From assembly GCF_000812565.1 (NCBI RefSeq), contig NZ_JTAM01000002.1, positions 272,331-336,330 of the forward strand: a DNA stretch of 64,000 nt, written 5' to 3'. Shown one piece after another: positions 27,530-37,092 of the stretch (the first letter of the stretch is position 1; the number at the start of each line of letters is the position of its first letter). The DNA is from Flammeovirga sp. OC4. GTDB taxonomy: Bacteria; Bacteroidota; Bacteroidia; Cytophagales; Flammeovirgaceae. Both the position numbers and the translations under genes were made by a program. A model generated the notes under the pieces. That model was not told the origin of the DNA and ran no database searches. It saw nothing but the letters and a program-made list of their open reading frames with translations.

Positions 27530-27766
27530 TTAAGCTCCTTTTTTATTGGGGTTAGGAACATATAAATGGTCAGAGAGGATATAATTGATATCCATATTTT
27601 GTAGCTTATTTGTAATGTCAAAATAGGTCTTGTTGAAGTCTTGATAACTTTTAGCAAAAAATTCAATTTCGTAGTGTGGTCTGTAGTCGATTACTCTAAA
27701 ATTGTATTTTTCAATGATGTGGTAGACCTGTTTTCGATTTTCTATAAGCAGTTTAAAGGTTAACAT
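27530..27766 (-). CDS. Small hypothetical protein
   Basis: 78 aa, MLTFKLLIENRKQVYHIIEK onward, with no signal peptide or membrane segment. The charged, aromatic-rich sequence alternates helix and strand (FRVIDYRPHYEIEFFAKSY). I do not recognise a family. It has its own side of the shared terminator, which supports expression. It could be a small regulatory or ACT-like protein, but nothing in the sequence proves that. Confidence 0.5.
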   Translation of the reverse strand: MLTFKLLIENRKQVYHIIEKYNFRVIDYRPHYEIEFFAKSYQDFNKTYFDITNKLQNMDINYILSDHLYVPNPNKKGA

Positions 27767-28023
27767 AAAATTAAAGGTTAGTGATTTGGGTTAATTCAAA
27801 TTTCTTATATATAAGAATAAGAAACAATTTTCAATATATGTTCATTTATCTAAAAAGAATAAAATAGATTAATAGATTTGTACAGTATAATGTAATCGAA
27901 CAGATAGTTCAGATGCGAACAATAGATAAAGATCTCAAAACTCTTTAACTGACTGATAATGAAAAGTACTCCGAATTATGAATGGTTGTTGCAGTTGTAT
28001 ATTTTTATTACACTTTTTAAGCT

Positions 28024-28716
28024 ATGAAATCGGTAATTCAGTTAAAGGACATATCAAAAGCATACACCACAGACGAAAACGAAACACAAGTTTTAAGCCA
28101 TGTCACACTAAATATTCATGAAGGTGAATTTGTGTGTATTATGGGACCTTCGGGATGTGGGAAAACTACTTTGCTCAATATTGCAGGTTTATTGGATGTG
28201 CCTTCCGACGGTAATGTACTATTTCAAGGGGAAGAAGTGAGTAAGGCGTCTTCTAAGCGAAGAGCCGAATTAAGGAGGTCTAATATTGGTTTTGTATTCC
28301 AAAGCTTTAATTTAATTGATGACCTTACAGTGTTTGAAAATATTGAACTTCCATTGGTCTATCAACACATTTCTCCGAATGAAAGAAAGTTTAGAGTGGA
28401 TAAAATTATGGACCGATTGCAGTTGTCACATAAGAAAAATGCTTTTCCAACGCATATTTCAGGTGGATTGCAACAAAGAGTAGCCGTGGCCCGTGCGGTT
28501 GTTTCTCAACCCAAGCTTATTTTAGCAGACGAACCAACTGGTAACTTAGATTCTGAAAGAGGTAGAGAGGTCATGGACATGCTCACTAATTTAAACGAAC
28601 TAGGAACCACTATTTTGATGGTGACCCACTCTACTGCGGCATCAGATTATGCTTCCAGAGTCATCCATTTATTTGATGGACAAATTGTAACCGAAAACTT
28701 AAACAAAGGGAAGTAA
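28024..28716 (+). CDS. ABC transporter ATP-binding protein (MacB/LolD type)
   Basis: 230 aa. Walker A GPSGCGKTTL (residues 40-49), Q-loop VFQSFNLID, Walker B LILADEPTGNLD, and the H-loop MVTHSTAASDY place it in the MacB/LolD/FtsE branch. The signature motif is ISGGLQQR instead of the usual LSGGQQQR. The permease starts 2 nt after its stop codon. It should supply energy for the FtsX-type permease below, and such pairs export lipoproteins, peptides or small molecules, or act as mechanotransmitters. Confidence 0.94.
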   Translation: MKSVIQLKDISKAYTTDENETQVLSHVTLNIHEGEFVCIMGPSGCGKTTLLNIAGLLDVPSDGNVLFQGEEVSKASSKRRAELRRSNIGFVFQSFNLIDDLTVFENIELPLVYQHISPNERKFRVDKIMDRLQLSHKKNAFPTHISGGLQQRVAVARAVVSQPKLILADEPTGNLDSERGREVMDMLTNLNELGTTILMVTHSTAASDYASRVIHLFDGQIVTENLNKGK

Positions 28717-28718
28717 TA

Positions 28719-31151
28719 GTGCTACGTAATTATATTATCATAGGAATCAGAAACTTGGCTAAACATGGCTTGTACTCATTAGTAAACATAGTGGGTATGT
28801 CAATGGGAATAGCCTTTTTTGCTCTACTTTTTTTAATTGTAAAGTATGAATTGTCCTTTGATAATAATCATGTAGATTCCAATAGAACATACAGAATCGT
28901 TGAGGTGATTGACTCTCAAGATATCGGAGAGCGTTCGGCAAGTGTCCCTATTGCATTGGGACCAACTATTAATGATTTATACCCCACTTATGTAGAGAGT
29001 ACTGTTCGCTTTTTCAATCATCAAGTGTATTCTCATGTGATTTTTGCGAACGGACAACAATACAATGAACCAAGCTTATACTTTACCGATAAAGACTTTT
29101 TCAAAATATTTGATTTTCCACTTGTAAGAGGTAAAAAATCAAATGCTCTTTCGGATCCTCAGAGTGTAGTTATCACAACAGAAATTGCCCAGAAATACTT
29201 TGGTGAGGAAGATCCTTTGGGTAAAAAAATTCTCTATGATAATCAATTTTATTTGACCGTAACAGGAGTTGTGGATAAGTCTAAAATTCCTACTCATCTC
29301 GATTTTGAGCTGTTAGTGTCGTTTTCTACATTGTTGATTACCAATAAGAATATTATGAAAGGAGACCTCTGGCAATGGAATCCTTGTTGGACTTATGTGC
29401 TTTTAAAAGAAGGGGTAAGACCCGAAGAATTAGAAGCAGATTTTGATATACTTTTACAAGATGAAACTAAGTTTCCAGAGTATTTAAGAGATTATGTACA
29501 ATTGTACCTTCAGCCAATTGAAGAGATACATTTATATTCTGATTTAGATTATGAAATGTCTCACAATGGAGATTACATGTACATTTATATTTTTAGTGCT
29601 ATCGCTTTACTGGTATTGATTATTGCTTCTATCAATTTTATGAACCTATCAGCTGTAAGGTATTCTACTCGAGTGAGAGAGGTTGGTATCAGAAAAGCAA
29701 TAGGTGCAGATCAATTTGAAATCATCATCCAATTTTTAGTAGAGGCTTCCATACTTAGTGTGCTTTCAATGTTTGGTGCTTTGGTCTTTATGGAACTGTT
29801 ATTCCCATATCTGTATCAAATATTAGGAGATAACACCATTGAGATCCGTCAAGTTGATTCAAGAACCATCACACTATTGATCGGAGGAAGTGGTATTTTT
29901 GTGGGTGCTTTATCTAGCTTTTATCCCATGTACTACCTTTCAGGTTTTAGACCCATTGATGGATTGCAGGTGACAAGGGTAATAGGCGTGAAGCAAAAAA
30001 AATTCAGAACTTGGAGTGTGATCATTCAATTTGTGATTGCCATGTTTTTACTTTTTAGTACCTATGTTGCCAGAAAACAACTGAATTTATTAAAAGAGGC
30101 TGACCTTGGTTTTAATACTAAAAACATAGTTGTAGTTCCATTAGGTGAAGTAAGGTACTCCATGAATCAGTATAGTGAGATTAAAAAATCATTTTTATCG
30201 ATCGACGGTGTAGAAGCGGTGAGTGGTATGGATGAGATCTTAGGTGTCCTAGTACAAACTTTTCCTTTTGAATTTGTCAGGGACAGTATAAGTATGCCTT
30301 CCTCATTTTATTCGGGCTTGAAAATAAGAAACGACTTTTTTGATGTCTTTAATTTTAATATTGTAGCTGGAGAATATATCCATAACAATAAACAGTGTGA
30401 TCATGGTGATGTTTTGATTAATGAAGCCATGGTTCGTTATTTGGGGTATGATGATGCAAACGAAGTCATTGGTCAAAAGTTTTACAATCGGGCAGGAGAA
30501 CATATTGTAACAGGTGTCTTAAAAGATTTTCATTTTGAATCTTTCCATAAAGAAATTGAGCCGTTTATCCTTTTCAAAAACGATAACCGATTATTCAAGT
30601 CATTCAATATAAAATATATGGTCTTGAGACTTGATACGATTGATGACTGGGGAAGAATAGAGAAGGAAATGTCACTAAAGTGGACTAAACATGTCCCTTA
30701 CACCTTAATGGATTCATTCTTATTAAAAGACAAAGTACAATCTTCATATCAAAAAGAAGAACGCTTGGCAAAAGTATCTTTGATCTTTTCGATTATAGGC
30801 GTAATCATCGCCAACTTAGGATTATTTGGCCTTGCTTCATTTATAACGGTTCAAAAAAATAAAGAAATAGCTATTAGAAAAGCACTTGGTATGGAAAACT
30901 TTGAGGCGATGTTATTTATCTCAAAAGAATTTTTCTTCCTAGTAGGAAGTGCTTGTTTCATTGCTTGGCCACTTTCTTATCTTGCCATGAAATTATGGTT
31001 AGAAAATTTCCCTCAACAAATCACTATTGATCCTTATGCTTACCTTTTTTCAGGAGGTGTAACCTTATTTTTGACATTTATTACGGTAAGTTACCATGTG
31101 ATTAAAGCAGGAATTAAAAACCCTGTAGCAGATTTAAAATCAAGTAATTAA
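28719..31151 (+). CDS. ABC transporter permease, MacB/FtsX type
   Basis: 810 aa from a GTG start. It has a first transmembrane helix near 17-40, then a large periplasmic MacB-PCD domain (SFDNNHVDSNRTYRIVEV...). A three-helix FtsX domain follows near 280-405 (SAVRYSTRVREVGIRKAIGA). A second helix near 430, another periplasmic domain, and a final FtsX domain (NLGLFGLASFITVQKNKEIA, IAIRKALG) complete the duplicated form common in Bacteroidota. No MFP or TolC partner is adjacent. It forms an operon with the ATPase gene. Confidence 0.93.
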   Translation: MLRNYIIIGIRNLAKHGLYSLVNIVGMSMGIAFFALLFLIVKYELSFDNNHVDSNRTYRIVEVIDSQDIGERSASVPIALGPTINDLYPTYVESTVRFFNHQVYSHVIFANGQQYNEPSLYFTDKDFFKIFDFPLVRGKKSNALSDPQSVVITTEIAQKYFGEEDPLGKKILYDNQFYLTVTGVVDKSKIPTHLDFELLVSFSTLLITNKNIMKGDLWQWNPCWTYVLLKEGVRPEELEADFDILLQDETKFPEYLRDYVQLYLQPIEEIHLYSDLDYEMSHNGDYMYIYIFSAIALLVLIIASINFMNLSAVRYSTRVREVGIRKAIGADQFEIIIQFLVEASILSVLSMFGALVFMELLFPYLYQILGDNTIEIRQVDSRTITLLIGGSGIFVGALSSFYPMYYLSGFRPIDGLQVTRVIGVKQKKFRTWSVIIQFVIAMFLLFSTYVARKQLNLLKEADLGFNTKNIVVVPLGEVRYSMNQYSEIKKSFLSIDGVEAVSGMDEILGVLVQTFPFEFVRDSISMPSSFYSGLKIRNDFFDVFNFNIVAGEYIHNNKQCDHGDVLINEAMVRYLGYDDANEVIGQKFYNRAGEHIVTGVLKDFHFESFHKEIEPFILFKNDNRLFKSFNIKYMVLRLDTIDDWGRIEKEMSLKWTKHVPYTLMDSFLLKDKVQSSYQKEERLAKVSLIFSIIGVIIANLGLFGLASFITVQKNKEIAIRKALGMENFEAMLFISKEFFFLVGSACFIAWPLSYLAMKLWLENFPQQITIDPYAYLFSGGVTLFLTFITVSYHVIKAGIKNPVADLKSSN

Positions 31152-31290
31152 GGGGAGTTGTTGTTATTGTGCCTAAATAATTAGTTTAAATTTCTTAAAT
31201 TTGACAAAACACCACACAAAATTAACTGTACGCTAGCTCTTATTATCACTTTGTAATTATCGATTCAAAAAGATGAAATAGAGAGTCATT

Positions 31291-32766
31291 ATGCCTTTTA
31301 ACTTGTACTTAAATAGGGATAATGAAAAATTGGCTACACTTAATTTTGCTTTGGCACTTATTAGAATTGATTACTATACCTTAAATATCCTTCAGCTTGT
31401 GAGTCACGATAAATTTACACCACTAGCCATAAGAAATCTTACTTCTGAACAATACCAGCAATCATTTGATGAGATTTTTAATATTGCTTTAAACATAGAA
31501 GATTCTCAAAACCTAGCTAACTATCTATCCAATTTAATGGCCGTTTCAACTCAATATATTGATATCCATCAGTGGTATCAACTTTTGGATGAAGTACTGC
31601 AGTTTGTTGAATACCCACTCCCTCAAGATATTGGCGATTTACACCGAGATTTGTCTTTACAGCAATTGAGATTGTTAGAAAATATTGGAGAAAAGACGAT
31701 CTCTGAAACTTTTCAGAATCTAGAATACTATCACTTGAAAGAAAGTGATTTAGGTTTAAAAATAATGGCTTCTATTGCACTTTATGCCCGAATTGAAAAT
31801 TGGGAAAAGTTTAAATGGATTGCATTAGAAATTGTCAATCACGCCATAGAAAATGGAAAATCAGAGGTGACCGCTTTGGGGTGCTTGGCTTTATCGAAAT
31901 ATATGATAGCTAGGTACGAGAGTGTACCTGAAGCAGTCGAGTATGCGAAAGTGGGTATACAATTATTATCCGAAACAAATGATAATTGGTTACTCTCTCG
32001 TTTTAAATGTGATTTTGCCTCTTATATAATACCTTGGTCTACTTCTCTTAAAACATCCTTTGATCTCTTGGAAGAAGCTTTTGATCTAGTGAAAGATTCA
32101 GAAGATGAATACCAGAAAAGAATTATAAAACTAAGGTATTTACAATATCAAGTATTCTGTGGTTATAGCCTTGAAAGCTCAAGAGAGTTAGTAAAAGAGA
32201 AGTTTGGTGATGATGATATGAAGGTGATGCCTGATACAGTATCATCGCTGTTGGACTTAATTCAGCTTCGTAATATTACCATTGAAGAGAACAAAGAAAA
32301 GGTTATTATGATTTTGGATAATGAACCCTCTTTGTACGAAGGTAACTTGCTTCACCCAATGTTATTGCTGTTAAAAGCAATTCATTTGACATCAACAAGT
32401 GAAGATCACCAAAACAATTTGGATGCCTTGAGACGCATATTGGACCGATTCAAATATTGGTCTGGTTACTCCAAAGAAGTATTTCAGGGTTGGGTTTTCT
32501 TTATGGAAGCTGAATGGAGATGGGAAAATGAAGAATATGAAAAATCAGATCAGCTTTACTCTTTGGCCTTTGAAGAAATAGCAATTCAACAAAGTGCGAT
32601 GAAATGCCTGGTCAAGCTGAGACGTTTGTCACAATGGGCTAAAAAAGAGGGAAAGACAAAGAGAACTCTTGCTTTATTTGATGATACGCTTCGACAGTAT
32701 GAAATTTTTGGAGATACAGTAGCGATTAACTCTTTAAAAGAACGTTTTAAAGCGATAATTGCCTAA
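31291..32766 (+). CDS. Cytoplasmic helical-repeat (TPR-like) protein
   Basis: 491 aa, with no signal peptide. The whole length is helical, with TPR-like spacing of aromatic and small residues (ALGCLALSKYMIARYESVPE, AVEYAKVGIQLL, FDLLEEAFDLV, SDQLYSLAFEEIA). It resembles the alpha-solenoid portion of MalT/LuxR-like or adenylate-cyclase-associated proteins, but has no ATPase or DNA-binding domain. It is probably a scaffold or interaction protein. It converges with a secreted TPR protein. Confidence 0.65.
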   Translation: MPFNLYLNRDNEKLATLNFALALIRIDYYTLNILQLVSHDKFTPLAIRNLTSEQYQQSFDEIFNIALNIEDSQNLANYLSNLMAVSTQYIDIHQWYQLLDEVLQFVEYPLPQDIGDLHRDLSLQQLRLLENIGEKTISETFQNLEYYHLKESDLGLKIMASIALYARIENWEKFKWIALEIVNHAIENGKSEVTALGCLALSKYMIARYESVPEAVEYAKVGIQLLSETNDNWLLSRFKCDFASYIIPWSTSLKTSFDLLEEAFDLVKDSEDEYQKRIIKLRYLQYQVFCGYSLESSRELVKEKFGDDDMKVMPDTVSSLLDLIQLRNITIEENKEKVIMILDNEPSLYEGNLLHPMLLLLKAIHLTSTSEDHQNNLDALRRILDRFKYWSGYSKEVFQGWVFFMEAEWRWENEEYEKSDQLYSLAFEEIAIQQSAMKCLVKLRRLSQWAKKEGKTKRTLALFDDTLRQYEIFGDTVAINSLKERFKAIIA

Positions 32767-32767
32767 A

Positions 32768-32806
32768 AAAATAGCCTTCTCAATTCAAAATTGAGAAGGC
32801 TATTTT
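32768..32806. terminator. Bidirectional terminator
   Basis: Perfect 18-bp stem with a 3-nt loop (arms 32768-32785 and 32789-32806), rich in A on one side and T on the other, between two convergent genes. Confidence 0.93.
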
Positions 32807-32821
32807 CGTGAAAAAGGAACT

Positions 32822-34150
32822 TTATTTATTCTGAACTATTTCATCTTTTTCCTTTTGCTTGATTAACTTCATTTGCTCTTTTGCCGCAATGCTAAATTCC
32901 GCAGGGAAAGGCTGACTAAAAGCTAACTTTGCTTCTTTATATTTCTTTTCTTTTACTAGGATAGTCCCTAATAAAAATGAACTTCTATATTTTACTTTTG
33001 GACCATTGTAGTTGATCAAATCTTCTAAAAGTATAATTGCTTTTTCATTCTCATTGTTAGAATGGTAAGCCACGGCTTGCATAAACTTCACATCAGGAAG
33101 GGGAATGCCATTTTGATTAAATTCTTCAAGATGTCTGAAAGCATTATCATAATCACCAAATTTTAATTCGAAGTCAATCAAGTCAGCCAGAATTTTCACT
33201 TTTTCAGTATTATCTTTTTGAATACTAACCTTGTGCTCTAATAGTTTTATGACTTCAGATCTATCGAGTTTATTTTCTTCCAATTCAATGAGTAAATCAT
33301 AAGCAGGTTCAAAAGTGTTATTCATTTTAATAATGGAGTGAAGAATACTACTGGCCTCTTCTAAATTATAAACTTGGTAATAAGCCGATGCTACTTGATA
33401 CAAGTACTCTGGCGTCATCGAAGAGAGTTTACTTCTTAGTTTATCATCTCTCACTTCTTTGAAGGCAATATTCGCATTCTGGTAATCTTCCAAAGAATGG
33501 TGGGCAACACCTAATTCATAATAATAATGTTCATGTGCTTTCCCTTTTTCTGCTTCCATTTGTGCAATGGCGAGCTGAAGACTATTTTTTGCTAACTCAT
33601 AATTTTTTGTAATGTAATTGTGGTATTTGGCGTCCATAAACAAAATATAATTGTTATTAGGAGCAATACTTTTTGCATCTTCAATGTGTGGTCCAGCTTC
33701 ATCAAAACGTTTTCTCATATCAAGAATATTGATAATTCTGGTCTTATAAGCTAACTGTTTATCTACTTCAGTAGTTCCTCTGAAGGCCGCATCTAAATGT
33801 TTAATACATTTATCGAAATCTTTCTTTTCTTTGTAAATCAAAGCAAGTTTAAGATGTGCATCTACAAAGTTCTCATCAACTTTAACGGTTTTTTTGTATA
33901 TTTCTTCTGCTTTGCCTGGCTTACCGGACTTCTGATAAGTGACACCTAATTTGTATAAGTATTTTGGGTTTTGAGCATCCTTTGCTATTGCTACCTCATA
34001 AGCCATTATTGCTTGTTCATATTTTCCCGTTTCAGCAAATACTTCACCTTTGACATAGTAATCTTCAGCATCATTTTGAGCATAAGTCAACGTTGTAGCA
34101 CAGAAAGAAAAAAAGATAAGTGATATTAATTTCAAGTAATTGTTTTTCAT
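32822..34150 (-). CDS. Secreted TPR-repeat protein
   Basis: 442 aa. The signal peptide ends TLTYAQ. Tetratricopeptide repeats start at once: DYYVKGEVFAETGKYEQAIM, AIAKDAQNPKYLYKLGVTYQ, KSGKPGKAEEIYKKTV, and VDENFVDAHLKLALIYKEKK, with further repeats to the C-terminus. It is probably periplasmic and serves protein-protein contacts. Comparable secreted TPR proteins in Bacteroidota support gliding/T9SS or cell-envelope complexes, but no specific partner is identified here. Confidence 0.85.
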   Translation of the reverse strand: MKNNYLKLISLIFFSFCATTLTYAQNDAEDYYVKGEVFAETGKYEQAIMAYEVAIAKDAQNPKYLYKLGVTYQKSGKPGKAEEIYKKTVKVDENFVDAHLKLALIYKEKKDFDKCIKHLDAAFRGTTEVDKQLAYKTRIINILDMRKRFDEAGPHIEDAKSIAPNNNYILFMDAKYHNYITKNYELAKNSLQLAIAQMEAEKGKAHEHYYYELGVAHHSLEDYQNANIAFKEVRDDKLRSKLSSMTPEYLYQVASAYYQVYNLEEASSILHSIIKMNNTFEPAYDLLIELEENKLDRSEVIKLLEHKVSIQKDNTEKVKILADLIDFELKFGDYDNAFRHLEEFNQNGIPLPDVKFMQAVAYHSNNENEKAIILLEDLINYNGPKVKYRSSFLLGTILVKEKKYKEAKLAFSQPFPAEFSIAAKEQMKLIKQKEKDEIVQNK

Positions 34151-34337
34151 TAGGGATTTCTTTTGTGAAAGTAATTGGGGATCATTCGATTACCCTTACA
34201 TTAATAAACGTTTTTAATAAGAATAACTTTCCAAAAGTTAATAATATTTTTAGTCGGAAGTATGTTTTTATTGAAATTCTTCCTTTTTTAAAGAGGTAAA
34301 TTGAAGTATTATTAGATTTTATTGAATTATTAAAACA

Positions 34338-34772
34338 GTGGAAAGTTCTTTACAACATAAATGGAAAACTCACTTCACGGCATTAGAAGTGAAAATAAAT
34401 AACAATGCAACGTTGGAAAAAGTATTAGATCAGATTATTAATATTCTTATACAGAGATCACTGAATACTGACGATGTAAAAGCAGGAATGTGGGCCTCTT
34501 TATTGGAGGATAATCAAAGGGCTTTTGGAGTGTTATTGTTATTTGAAAATAGGTTAGAGTACATTGGGGCAGTTCCAGGAGAAGGGAAATTGAAAAATTG
34601 GGAATGGGATTTTAAGCATTCTCATATTGAGAAAATGGAAGATGCCAAGCTTGGGATTGTAAGAGAGATGCAATTGCAACATAACGGTAAGAAATTTTCT
34701 TGGAATGGCATGAAGGGTTTTGTTCCCTCTACCTTTATTGCGACACTCGAAAAATATTGGTTTAAACAATAG
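34338..34772 (+). CDS. Hypothetical protein, possibly PH-like
   Basis: 144 aa from a GTG start. After a helical N-terminal part (HFTALEVKINNNATLEKVLD), the second half alternates beta strands: GVLLLFENRLEYIGA, WEWDFKHSHIEKM, LGIVREMQLQHNGKKFSW. It ends with a helix, ATLEKYWFK. This resembles bacterial pleckstrin-homology-like domains, but the match is by pattern only. No signal peptide. It stands between the TPR gene and accC without an obvious operon partner. Confidence 0.6.
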   Translation: MESSLQHKWKTHFTALEVKINNNATLEKVLDQIINILIQRSLNTDDVKAGMWASLLEDNQRAFGVLLLFENRLEYIGAVPGEGKLKNWEWDFKHSHIEKMEDAKLGIVREMQLQHNGKKFSWNGMKGFVPSTFIATLEKYWFKQ

Positions 34773-34877
34773 TACATTATTGAAGTCTTTCTCTTAAATT
34801 AGAAATAAGAGTATGTTCAGCACTGAGCATCTACTTATAACAACACCAGACAATAAACAATCACTAACCATTCAAAG

Positions 34878-36371
34878 ATGAAAAAGATCAAAAGACTTCT
34901 GATTGCCAACCGAGGAGAAATCGCTGTAAGAATTATCCGTTCAGCTAAAGAACTGGGAATTTTTACGATGGCAATTTACAGTGAGGTAGATCAAGATGCT
35001 CCACACGTTTATCTAGCAGATCAAGCTGTTTGTGTAGGAGAGGCAACGGCCTCAAAATCGTATTTGAATATCGATTTGATCATTAAAATTTGTCATGAAC
35101 ATAAAATAGACGCCGTACACCCCGGATATGGTTTTCTTTCTGAGAATGCCATTTTTGCTCAGAGAATTACTGAACAAGGAATCACTTTTATTGGTCCTTC
35201 AGCAAAAGCCATAGAAGTAATGGGGAGTAAGCTAGAAGCAAAAACAACTGTAGCAAAGTACAATGTTCCTCTTGTTCCTGGTGGAGATGAAGCAATCACA
35301 GATATTGAGGCCGCTAAAAAAATGGCGGATGATATTAAATACCCAATATTGATCAAAGCGAGTGCTGGAGGAGGAGGAAAAGGAATGCGTGTAGTGGATG
35401 ACCCTGAAGACTTTGAATCACAAATGAAAAGGGCCGTTTCTGAAGCGACTTCTTCTTTTGGTGATGGGGCTGTTTTTGTAGAAAAGTACATTCAAAATCC
35501 ACGACATATTGAAATCCAGATTCTTGCCGATCAACATGGCAATGTAGTGCACTTGTTTGAAAGAGAATGTTCCATTCAAAGAAGACATCAGAAAGTAATT
35601 GAAGAAGCACCATCAGCAGTGCTGACACCAGAATTACGTCAGAAAATGGGTGAAAGTGCTGTAAATGTGGCCAAGGCTTGTGATTACGTTGGGGCAGGTA
35701 CAGTAGAGTTCATTTTAGATGAGGATCTTTCTTTCTATTTTTTAGAAATGAATACCCGTCTACAGGTGGAACATACAGTCACTGAAGAAATCACTCAAAT
35801 GGATTTGGTAAAAGAACAAATTAGAGTTGCTGAAGGAGAAGAATTAGGTTATTCACAAGAGGATTTGAAAATAACAGGGCATTCCATTGAGGTGAGAGTA
35901 TATGCAGAAGATCCATATCAAAACTTTTTACCTGATACAGGAGTTTTACACAGGTACATTGAACCTGCAGGAAGAGGAGTAAGAGTCGATAGCGGATACA
36001 CTGAAGGAATGGAAGTGAGTACTCACTATGACCCAATGATGAGTAAATTAATTGTTTGGGGTAAAGATAGAGAAGAAGCCATTCAAAAAATGTTGAGGGC
36101 AATTGACGATTATAAAATCACAGGGCTTGAAACTACACTTGCATTTTGTAAGTTTGTACTTCACCACGAAGCCTTTACTTCAGGTAACTTTAGTACAAAC
36201 TTCGTTAGTAAATTTTTTAAACCTGAATATTTAGCCTCGGCACTCACTGAGGAAGAGGAAAAAGTAGGTATTGCGTTAGTTTCTGAACTGATCTTTGAAG
36301 AGAAAAAAGCACAGGAAACATCAGAATTACACAACTTACTGACCCCTTGGAAGCTGAGACGATTGACGTAA
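34878..36371 (+). CDS. accC: Biotin carboxylase
   Basis: 497 aa, near the normal AccC size (about 450-500). The order is an N-terminal pre-ATP-grasp domain (KRLLIANRGEIAVRIIRSAK), the ATP-grasp loop KASAGGGGKGMRVV, EKYIQNPRHIEIQILAD, then FLEMNTRLQVEHTVTE and the C-terminal biotin-carboxylase region. It carboxylates biotin on a carrier protein for acetyl- or propionyl-CoA carboxylase. No BCCP or carboxyltransferase gene is adjacent, so the partner must lie elsewhere. The next gene begins 7 nt after its stop. Confidence 0.96.
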   Translation: MKKIKRLLIANRGEIAVRIIRSAKELGIFTMAIYSEVDQDAPHVYLADQAVCVGEATASKSYLNIDLIIKICHEHKIDAVHPGYGFLSENAIFAQRITEQGITFIGPSAKAIEVMGSKLEAKTTVAKYNVPLVPGGDEAITDIEAAKKMADDIKYPILIKASAGGGGKGMRVVDDPEDFESQMKRAVSEATSSFGDGAVFVEKYIQNPRHIEIQILADQHGNVVHLFERECSIQRRHQKVIEEAPSAVLTPELRQKMGESAVNVAKACDYVGAGTVEFILDEDLSFYFLEMNTRLQVEHTVTEEITQMDLVKEQIRVAEGEELGYSQEDLKITGHSIEVRVYAEDPYQNFLPDTGVLHRYIEPAGRGVRVDSGYTEGMEVSTHYDPMMSKLIVWGKDREEAIQKMLRAIDDYKITGLETTLAFCKFVLHHEAFTSGNFSTNFVSKFFKPEYLASALTEEEEKVGIALVSELIFEEKKAQETSELHNLLTPWKLRRLT

Positions 36372-36378
36372 TAAAATA

Positions 36379-36756
36379 ATGATAAAGAGACTTTTTTTTC
36401 TTTTTGTTCTGGCCAATGTTTTACTCTCTTGTGCAAAATCTAATGATATTTCACAAGAAGATTTTGATATGAAAACATGGAAAGCAGACCCTATGGCTTG
36501 TAATGGAGAACGTGCCAAATTGGAAGACGATTTCCTTGCTGTAAAAGATAAGCTTATCGGAACAAGCATCACTGATATCAGAAAAGTGTTAGGCAAACCT
36601 GATCGAGTAGATTTGGACAACAGAAGTACCAAACAGTATGTTTACTTTATTCATTCAGGAGGGCAATGTGAAGGGAAAACAGGAGAAAATGGAAAATCTT
36701 ATAAAGTGTTTTTTGATGCATTGGAGTTAGTAAAAGAGGTAACACCAATTCTCTAG
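36379..36756 (+). CDS. SmpA/OmlA-like lipoprotein
   Basis: 125 aa. The lipobox VLLSCA places a lipidated Cys18. Near residues 61-77 the sequence IGTSITDIRKVLGKPDRVDL has the helix-turn pattern of BamE/SmpA/OmlA-type domains (the 'G.s..dv...lG.Pd' pattern), followed by two strands (KQYVYFIHS and KSYKVFFD). It lies 7 nt after accC and probably shares its transcript, which has no obvious functional logic. The outer-membrane role is inferred. Confidence 0.7.
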   Translation: MIKRLFFLFVLANVLLSCAKSNDISQEDFDMKTWKADPMACNGERAKLEDDFLAVKDKLIGTSITDIRKVLGKPDRVDLDNRSTKQYVYFIHSGGQCEGKTGENGKSYKVFFDALELVKEVTPIL

Positions 36757-37092
36757 CATTACTTTAAAAGGGAAAGTTTCTTAGTACTATAAATGAAAAA
36801 GAGTGTCAAAATAGAAGTTGACACTCTTTTTCTAATTTTAATAGTAAGTAAATAGATTATAAATGATTAAATTCATTGAATCGTGTTAATTGGCCTTAGT
36901 AACGAATTTAGAAAGTTGTTAAAAGGTCAGGCGATGAATGTAATTTGTTAATGGTAAATATTACCCTTTTTTATGTGAACTAAAAATATTTAGTACGAGG
37001 AAAAGGAAATGCTGATGTACTGTTTTACATTATTCCTCATTAATAGTAAGCAAAAAAGAAGTATTTTTTTCTAGCCTTACTGTATACAAATA
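36757..37092. other. Intergenic region
   Basis: 336 bp. Beyond the terminator at 36796-36831 it is AT-rich and holds the leader of the AlbA_2 gene. No RNA gene or clear promoter was recognised. Confidence 0.45.
36796..36831 (+). terminator. Terminator of accC-lipoprotein transcript
   Basis: Perfect 14-bp stem AAAAAGAGTGTCAA / TTGACACTCTTTTT with an 8-nt loop, about 40 nt past the stop. Confidence 0.9.
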
